Below, piece by piece: positions 13,890-18,631 of a DNA stretch of 18,631 nucleotides. Where the stretch lies: the NCBI GenBank assembly GCA_035690425.1, contig DASSKO010000144.1, positions 1 through 18,631 on the forward strand, written 5' to 3'. This stretch comes from DASSKO01 sp035690425 (GTDB lineage: Bacteria > Actinomycetota > Actinomycetes > Propionibacteriales > Nocardioidaceae). How positions within the stretch are numbered: the stretch's first letter is position 1; every line of letters begins with the position of its first letter. Under the pieces are notes generated by a model that saw only the letters and a list, made by a program, of their open reading frames with translations, did not search any database and had not been told where the DNA came from. The translations under genes were made by a program, and so were the position numbers.

Positions 13890-16301
13890 ATGCTCGCTCA
13901 GCGCAACCGGACGCCGGCCGGGCCCGCCGCGGTCTCCGTGTCGGGCCTCTCGGTCGCGTTCGGGCCGGTGCAGGCGCTGGAGGGCATCGGCCTCTCCGTG
14001 GCCCCCGGTGAGCTGGTCGGGGTCACCGGCGAGAGCGGGGCGGGCAAGACCACGCTGATGCGCTGCATCGCCGGTGACCTGGCCCCGACCGCAGGCGAGG
14101 TGCTCGTGGCCGGCCGGCCGGGGCCGGGGGATCCGGGCAGCGCCGCCCGGGCCGGCATCGGGGTCGTGTGGCAGGACCTCGCGCTCGTCGACCGCCTCGA
14201 CGTCGCGGCCAACCTACTGCTCGGGCGGGAGAGCCGCGGACTGCTGTGGACCGAGGCGCGGGCGCACGCGCTGGCCCGTCGTACCCTCGACGACCTCGGC
14301 ATCGCCATCCCGCGTACGACGGAGCCGGCCGGTGCGCTCGTCGGCGGTCAGCGACAGCTGCTCGCGATCGCCCGAGCGGTGGCCATCGAGCCCGACGTGC
14401 TGCTGCTCGACGAGCCGACGGCGACGCTCGGGGTCGCCGACAGCGCGCAGATCGAGCGGCTGATCCAGCGCATCCACGCCCGCGGGACCACGGTCTTGCT
14501 GGTGTCCCACGACGCCGAACAGCTGCTGCGGCTCACCCAGCGGCTGGTGGTCCTCCGGCACGGCCGGCTGGTCGCGGAGGTGGACCCTTCGCGCGCGCAC
14601 CGCGACGACGTGAACGCCCTGATCTCCGGGCAGGAGGTGGAAACCTCTGCCCACCACCAGCTCACCCGGCTGCACGCCCTCACCGACCGGCTGGCCTCCG
14701 CGGACCCGTCCTCGAGCCTGTTGATGATCCTGTCCGCACTCGGTGCCGCCCTCGGCGCCCGCCGGATCTGCATGCACATCGCCGACGAGGGCCGGCTGCG
14801 TCTCGCCTGCGCCTTCGGGGTTCCGGCCGCGGTGCGCCGCGCGTGGGAGGAGCTGCCGTTCGGTGACGCCGGCGGGCCGATCGGCGTCGCCGCCGCCACC
14901 GACAAACCGGTGGTCGAGCCCAGCGACCGGGTGGCCGCGCTGTCGGCGGTGCCGTTCAGCGGGGCGCACGGTCTCGCCGGGGTGATCACCGTGCTGCGCG
15001 ACACCGTCGCCAAGCCGAGCCGCGACGACCTGGACCTGGTCACGCTGTACGGCGGCTACGCGGTGGCGGCCATCGAACGGGACCGGCTGGTCACCGAGCT
15101 GACCTCTCGCAACCTGGTCCTCGAGACGATCCGGGAGGTGCTGGAGGTGCTCGCCGGCCCGATGCCGGTCGACGGCGCCCTCGAGACGGCGCTCGGCGCG
15201 CTGCTGCGCGGCATGCACGCGGACGAGATCGGCCTGTTCGTGCCGGCCCCGGGCGGGGGGACCAGCTGCCGGGCCCGCGCCGGCGCCGGCGAGCCCGGGC
15301 TCGCCGAGGAGGTCGCCGAGCACCGGGACCGGACCGCCGCCAGCGGCCGGGTCGAGCCGATCGGCGGCAGCCGGCTCGGCTGGGGGCTAGCGGTCAGCTT
15401 CCTCACCCAGGACGGCATGTTCACCCTGGCCGCCCGGAAGCAGACCGGCACGGTCGCGACCGAGACGTCCGCGCTGATGGAGGACGCGGCGAGCTCGGTG
15501 CGCCTGGCCTTGGAGCGGGAGCGCGCCCAGGCCGCCATTCAGGAGGCGGTGGCCTTGCGTCGCTCCCGGCAGCTGCAGCGTGAGTTCCTGGCCCGGCTCT
15601 CGCACGAGCTGCGCACCCCGCTGACCGCGATCGGCGGGTACGCCGAGACCCTGATGCAGCCGGACGTGACCTGGGACCAGGAGTCCCACGACCGGTTCCT
15701 GTCTCGGATCGGGGCGGAGTCCACCCGGTTGCGCCGCCTCGTCGAGGACCTGCTCGACCACTCCGCGATCGAGTCCGGGGTGCTCAACCTGCACTGCGAC
15801 TGGTGCGACCTGACACTGCTGCTCGACGCGGCGCGTGGCTGCCTCGACCCCGCCGCGCAGGCGCGCGTGGCGTTCGAGACGGCCGAGGATGGTCCGGTGG
15901 TGTGGGCCGACCACGACCGTCTGGAGCAGGTGTTCTTGAACCTGATGGACAACGCGGTTCGCCACAACCCACCCGGCACCCGGGTCTGGGCCCGGGTGTC
16001 TCCCGGCGACGCCGACACGGTCCGGGTGGAGATCCACGACGACGGCGCCGGCCCTCCGGAGAGCGTGGCCGCCTCCCCGTTCACCCCGCACCGGGAGCGG
16101 CGCGGCCCGACCGCCGGTGCCGGCCTGGGCCTGTCGATCGCGCATGCGATCGTGGTGGCGCACGGCGGCCGGATCGAGATGGGGCCCGCCCAGCCGGGGA
16201 CCCGGTTCACGATCACGCTGCCGGTGGGCAACGAAGCGGCCGAGGGTCGAGACGCCGAGAGCACCGAGCCGACGGTGCGGGAGGTGCGGACGCATGGCTG
16301 A
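13890..16301 (+). CDS. Fusion of sugar-type ABC ATPase domain, GAF-like domains and sensor histidine kinase
   Basis: The product has 803 residues and no membrane helix, so it is probably cytoplasmic. Residues 15-235 form an ABC ATPase domain: Walker A GESGAGKTT (47-55), Q-loop Gln95 in WQDLALVDRLDVAANLLLGR, signature LVGGQRQ (150-156, usual Ser replaced by Val), Walker B LLLLDEP with Asp174-Glu175, and H-loop His207. QDLAL plus LDVxANxxLGRE is typical of XylG/FrcA-type monosaccharide importer ATPases. Residues 270-395 and about 415-545 look GAF-like and are joined by a helix. A HisKA domain follows with H-box LSHELRTPLTAI (phospho-accepting His572), then an HATPase domain with N-box NLMDNA (684-689), DDGAG (717-721) and GAGLGLSIAHA. 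The gene overlaps the response regulator gene by 8 bases. ATG 13890 is the first plausible start. Domain calls are firm apart from the GAF regions; the function of the ABC part is unknown. Confidence 0.9.
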   Translation: MLAQRNRTPAGPAAVSVSGLSVAFGPVQALEGIGLSVAPGELVGVTGESGAGKTTLMRCIAGDLAPTAGEVLVAGRPGPGDPGSAARAGIGVVWQDLALVDRLDVAANLLLGRESRGLLWTEARAHALARRTLDDLGIAIPRTTEPAGALVGGQRQLLAIARAVAIEPDVLLLDEPTATLGVADSAQIERLIQRIHARGTTVLLVSHDAEQLLRLTQRLVVLRHGRLVAEVDPSRAHRDDVNALISGQEVETSAHHQLTRLHALTDRLASADPSSSLLMILSALGAALGARRICMHIADEGRLRLACAFGVPAAVRRAWEELPFGDAGGPIGVAAATDKPVVEPSDRVAALSAVPFSGAHGLAGVITVLRDTVAKPSRDDLDLVTLYGGYAVAAIERDRLVTELTSRNLVLETIREVLEVLAGPMPVDGALETALGALLRGMHADEIGLFVPAPGGGTSCRARAGAGEPGLAEEVAEHRDRTAASGRVEPIGGSRLGWGLAVSFLTQDGMFTLAARKQTGTVATETSALMEDAASSVRLALERERAQAAIQEAVALRRSRQLQREFLARLSHELRTPLTAIGGYAETLMQPDVTWDQESHDRFLSRIGAESTRLRRLVEDLLDHSAIESGVLNLHCDWCDLTLLLDAARGCLDPAAQARVAFETAEDGPVVWADHDRLEQVFLNLMDNAVRHNPPGTRVWARVSPGDADTVRVEIHDDGAGPPESVAASPFTPHRERRGPTAGAGLGLSIAHAIVVAHGGRIEMGPAQPGTRFTITLPVGNEAAEGRDAESTEPTVREVRTHG

Positions 16302-17007
16302 CGGGGGACCGCGCACCCGGGTGCTGATGGTCGAGGACGACCCGAACATCGTGGACCTGATCCGGTCGAACCTGAACGTGCGCGGCTTCGACACGGTCAT
16401 CTCCACCGACGGGACCCGAGCGTTGCGGTTGCTCGAGACCGAGCAGCCCGACATCGTGCTGCTCGACCTGATGCTCCCCGGCGCCGACGGCATGCAGCTG
16501 TGCCGTCAGATCCGGGAGCGCTCCGGCGTCGGGATCATCGTGGTCTCCGCCCGCGGCGGCGAGCACGACAAGGTGACCGCGCTGAACATGGGGGCCGACG
16601 ACTACCTCACCAAGCCGTTCGGCATCGAGGAGCTGCTCGCCCGGATCAGCGCCACCCTCCGTCGTACCCGCCCCGCCGCCACCCCCGCGGACACCACCAC
16701 GGTGGTCAGGGTCGGCAACGTTGAGGTCGACCTGGCCGACCAGCGGGTCTCCAGGGACGGGGCGCCGGTGCACCTGACCCCGACCGAGTTCGCGCTGCTG
16801 CGGGAGCTGGTGCTGCACCCGGGCAAGCTGCTCACCCACGCCCAGCTGCTGCGGCTGGTGTGGGGACCCGGGTACGAGACCGAGACCGAGTACATCCGGG
16901 TCTACGTACGACGGCTGCGGGCGAAGCTGGAGACTCCGGACGGACCGCCGCTGATCGTGACCCAGCCGCGCGCCGGCTACCGGCTCGCCGACGGGCCGGT
17001 CCGTTAA
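16294..17007 (+). CDS. OmpR/KdpE-type response regulator
   Basis: The product has 237 residues. The receiver domain has the acidic pocket Glu14-Asp15-Asp16, phospho-acceptor Asp58 in LLDLMLPGADG, Ser85 and Lys107 in YLTKPFGIEELLARI. The C-terminal winged helix (Trans_reg_C) follows with LTPTEFALLRELVLHPGKLL, RVYVRRLRAKLE and the final RAGYRL. ATG 16294 is chosen because GGGAGGTG lies at 16279-16286 and the protein then begins just before the receiver. It overlaps the kinase gene by 8 bases, so they are a cognate pair. The receiver is close to KdpE in wording, but no kdp genes are nearby; the likely target is the sugar uptake operon directly downstream. Confidence 0.95.
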   Translation: MADGGPRTRVLMVEDDPNIVDLIRSNLNVRGFDTVISTDGTRALRLLETEQPDIVLLDLMLPGADGMQLCRQIRERSGVGIIVVSARGGEHDKVTALNMGADDYLTKPFGIEELLARISATLRRTRPAATPADTTTVVRVGNVEVDLADQRVSRDGAPVHLTPTEFALLRELVLHPGKLLTHAQLLRLVWGPGYETETEYIRVYVRRLRAKLETPDGPPLIVTQPRAGYRLADGPVR

Positions 17008-17010
17008 CGG
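17001..17010. promoter_or_regulatory. Perfect 10-bp palindrome at the response regulator stop
   Basis: CCGTTAACGG is a perfect palindrome that includes the TAA stop (17005-17007). It lies just upstream of the direct repeats before the sugar-binding protein gene, and might be an operator half or chance. Confidence 0.2.
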
Positions 17011-17032
17011 TTTGTTGATGCGCCTGCGCGTT

Positions 17033-17053
17033 TGTTCACGCCGTGTTCACGCC
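17033..17053 (+). promoter_or_regulatory. 11-bp-phased direct repeat, candidate response regulator site
   Basis: TGTTCACGCC occurs at 17033-17042 and 17044-17053, identical and 11 bases apart, one DNA helical turn. OmpR-family regulators typically bind as tandem dimers to such direct repeats. A degenerate third copy, TGTTGATGCG, begins at 17013. The repeats lie 94-114 bases upstream of the sugar-binding protein start and directly after the response regulator gene, so that regulator is the natural candidate. No clear -35 is present downstream, as expected for an activated promoter. Confidence 0.5.
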
Positions 17054-17146
17054 TTCGTCATTACCGTCGAGTACGTCCACGCCACAACCGGCGTCGACCG
17101 GCCGCGCTTCGCTGCCGTGTCCGAAATGATCAAGGATGGTGCCACT

Positions 17147-18364
17147 GTGCGCGTCTTTCGGAATGTCTCACTAACAGCGGTGCTGGCAGCCACGACCCTG
17201 GCTGCCGCCGCCTGTGGGGGCGGGGGCTCGACGCCCAGCGGTTCCTCGTCCGGCGGTGCCTCAGGGGGCGGTACGGCGAACGTGCCCCAGCTGACCGCGA
17301 CCGCGTTCACCAACGACTTCTCCGCGATGGCCAAGCTCAAGCCCCTGGTCGCCCAGGGCAAGGGCAAGATCGCGGTGATCCTGCCCGACACGGTGTCCTC
17401 GGCCCGCTACACCGAGTTCGACGCGCCGTACCTCCAGGAGTCCTTCCTGAAGGCCGGGCTGACGAAGTCGCAGTTCAGCATCCAGAACGCGCAGGGCAGC
17501 GACAGCACCCAGCTCACCGACGCGCAGTCCGCGATCACCAGCGGCGCGACCGTGCTGGTCGTGGACCCGCTGGACTCCGGGGTCGGCGCGAGCATCGAGA
17601 ACTACGCCAAGTCGCACGGCGTGCAGGTGATCGACTACGACCGGCTCACCCTGGGCGGCAGCCGGTCGTACTACGTCAGCTTCGACAATGTCGAGGTCGG
17701 CAAGCTGATCGGCAACGGGCTGGTCTCCTGCGTCTCGAAGTGGGGCGTCAAGAGCCCGAACGTGATCGTGATGAAGGGCGACCCCACCGACAACAACGCC
17801 ACCCTGTTCGCGCAGGGCTATGACGGCGTGCTGGCACCGAAGTTCAAGTCCGGCTGGACCGAGGCGGCCACCCCGGCGGGCACCTGGGACCCGCCGACCG
17901 CGCAGACCGAGTTCCAGCAGGCCTACACCGCGCACAAGGAGGTCAACGCGGTGCTGGTGCCCAACGACGAGAACGCCGCCCCGATCATCACCTACCTGAA
18001 GACGCTGCACATCAAGCCGCAGAGCTTCCCGGTGACCGGTCAGGACGCCACGCTGGTCGGCCTGCAGAACATCCTGGCCGGCTACCAGTGCGGCACGGCG
18101 TACAAGCCGATCTACCTGGAGGCTCAGGCCACCGCCGCTCTGGCGATGTACCTGCGGGCCGGGGTGACCCCGCCGTCGGGCCTGGTGAACGGCACCACCA
18201 AGGACTCCAAGGCGAACGTCGACGTCAAGTCGGTGCTGTTGAAGCCGGAGTGGGTGACCACCGACAACATGGCGAGTACCGTCGTCGCTGACAAGTTCGT
18301 GCCGGCGTCCCAGCTGTGCTCCGGCAAGTACGCCACCTACTGCTCGAAGTACGGGATCAAGTGA
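17147..18364 (+). CDS. Sugar ABC importer solute-binding lipoprotein (XylF/ChvE-like, Peripla_BP_4)
   Basis: The product has 405 residues. GTG 17147 is chosen because AAGGA (17132-17136) precedes it by 10 bases and the protein then starts with a compact lipoprotein signal: MRVFRNVSLTAVLAATTLAA ending at lipid-accepting Cys23, then a Gly/Ser-rich linker. ATG 17126 is an alternative but has no ribosome site. Family signs are KIAVILPDTVSSARYTEFD, DAQSAITSGATVLVVDPLD, YYVSFDNVEVGKLIGNGL and VTGQDATLVGLQNILAGYQC, as in D-xylose and multiple-sugar binding proteins. At least four Cys residues lie beyond the lipidated one (SCVSK, YQCGT and two in the tail), allowing disulfides. The stop overlaps the next start (GTGA). 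A xylose- or arabinose-type ligand is plausible but not shown. Confidence 0.92.
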   Translation: MRVFRNVSLTAVLAATTLAAAACGGGGSTPSGSSSGGASGGGTANVPQLTATAFTNDFSAMAKLKPLVAQGKGKIAVILPDTVSSARYTEFDAPYLQESFLKAGLTKSQFSIQNAQGSDSTQLTDAQSAITSGATVLVVDPLDSGVGASIENYAKSHGVQVIDYDRLTLGGSRSYYVSFDNVEVGKLIGNGLVSCVSKWGVKSPNVIVMKGDPTDNNATLFAQGYDGVLAPKFKSGWTEAATPAGTWDPPTAQTEFQQAYTAHKEVNAVLVPNDENAAPIITYLKTLHIKPQSFPVTGQDATLVGLQNILAGYQCGTAYKPIYLEAQATAALAMYLRAGVTPPSGLVNGTTKDSKANVDVKSVLLKPEWVTTDNMASTVVADKFVPASQLCSGKYATYCSKYGIK

Positions 18365-18631
18365 CAGACACCCCCGTTGGCGACGTCCCGCTGCTTCGGC
18401 TGCGGGGCGTCGCCAAGCATTTCGGACCGGTCCAGGCCCTCAGCGGGGTCGACCTGGACATCCCGGCGGGCCAGGTCACCGCGCTCGTCGGCGACAACGG
18501 AGCCGGCAAGTCGACGCTCGTGAAATGCGTCAGTGGCACCTACACGATCGACTCGGGCGAATACCTTTTCGAGGGACGCCAGGTGCACGTGCACAACCCG
18601 CGCGACGCGAGCTCGCTCGGCATCGAAATCG
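18361..18631 (+). CDS. Sugar ABC importer ATPase, N-terminal part (cut by window end)
   Basis: The frame starts at GTG 18361, overlapping the binding-protein stop by four bases, and stays open to the last base, giving 90 complete codons. It contains the ABC start LRLRGVAKHFGPVQALSGVD, Walker A GDNGAGKST (44-52) and LVKCVSGTYTIDSGEYLFEG, then ends at LGIEI just before the Q-loop. These features match XylG/RbsA-type monosaccharide ATPases. The permease is presumably encoded beyond the window. It shares the string FGPVQAL with the ABC domain of the kinase fusion upstream. Confidence 0.9.
   Translation, partial: MTDTPVGDVPLLRLRGVAKHFGPVQALSGVDLDIPAGQVTALVGDNGAGKSTLVKCVSGTYTIDSGEYLFEGRQVHVHNPRDASSLGIEI

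Noticed and set aside
13890..17007. Calling the kinase-regulator pair KdpD-KdpE
   Set aside because: The regulator is KdpE-like, but the kinase lacks the KdpD N-terminal domain, the Usp domain and the four membrane helices, and no kdp transport genes are nearby.
17012..17146. Longer N-terminus for the sugar-binding protein
   Set aside because: It would place about 45 residues before the signal peptide and cover the direct repeats; no ribosome site supports it.

Overview
The window is high-GC DNA with actinobacterial traits: strong G/C third-position bias, many GTG starts, lipoprotein-anchored binding proteins, and SHOCT, DUF6325-like and KdpE-like families common in Actinomycetota. I do not assign a genus. 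Coding density is high. I see no rRNA, tRNA, CRISPR array or transposon.

Region 1 (1-10025) reads as a cell-wall amino sugar (MurNAc) salvage locus. It begins with the C-terminal part of an RpiR/MurR-type regulator. Next comes a five-gene dipeptide/oligopeptide-type ABC importer: lipoprotein binding protein, two permeases and two ATPases, the last four translationally coupled. A minus-strand pair follows, a GlmS-like SIS isomerase/deaminase and murQ, and anmK is divergent from murQ. AnmK converts anhydro-MurNAc to MurNAc-6-P, MurQ cleaves the lactyl ether to give GlcNAc-6-P, and the SIS enzyme plausibly acts on GlcN-6-P after a deacetylase that is not in the window. The importer is therefore a candidate for MurNAc, anhydro-MurNAc or muropeptide uptake; this is inferred from context.

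Region 2 (10040-13823) looks like a stress or housekeeping block. On the minus strand are gadB (glutamate decarboxylase), a small SHOCT protein and a DUF6325-like protein. Divergent from them is a six-TM membrane protein of unknown function. gadB carries a perfect in-frame 15-bp tandem duplication.

Region 3 (13890-18631) is the most unusual part. One gene encodes a soluble 803-residue protein that fuses a sugar-importer-type ABC ATPase domain to GAF-like regions and a complete histidine kinase. It overlaps an OmpR/KdpE-type response regulator. After a 139-bp gap carrying an 11-bp-phased direct repeat comes a XylF-like sugar-binding lipoprotein, then a sugar ABC ATPase cut by the window end. 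The kinase's ABC domain resembles the importer ATPase next to it, so this may be a sugar uptake system whose two-component sensor contains a copy of the transporter motor.
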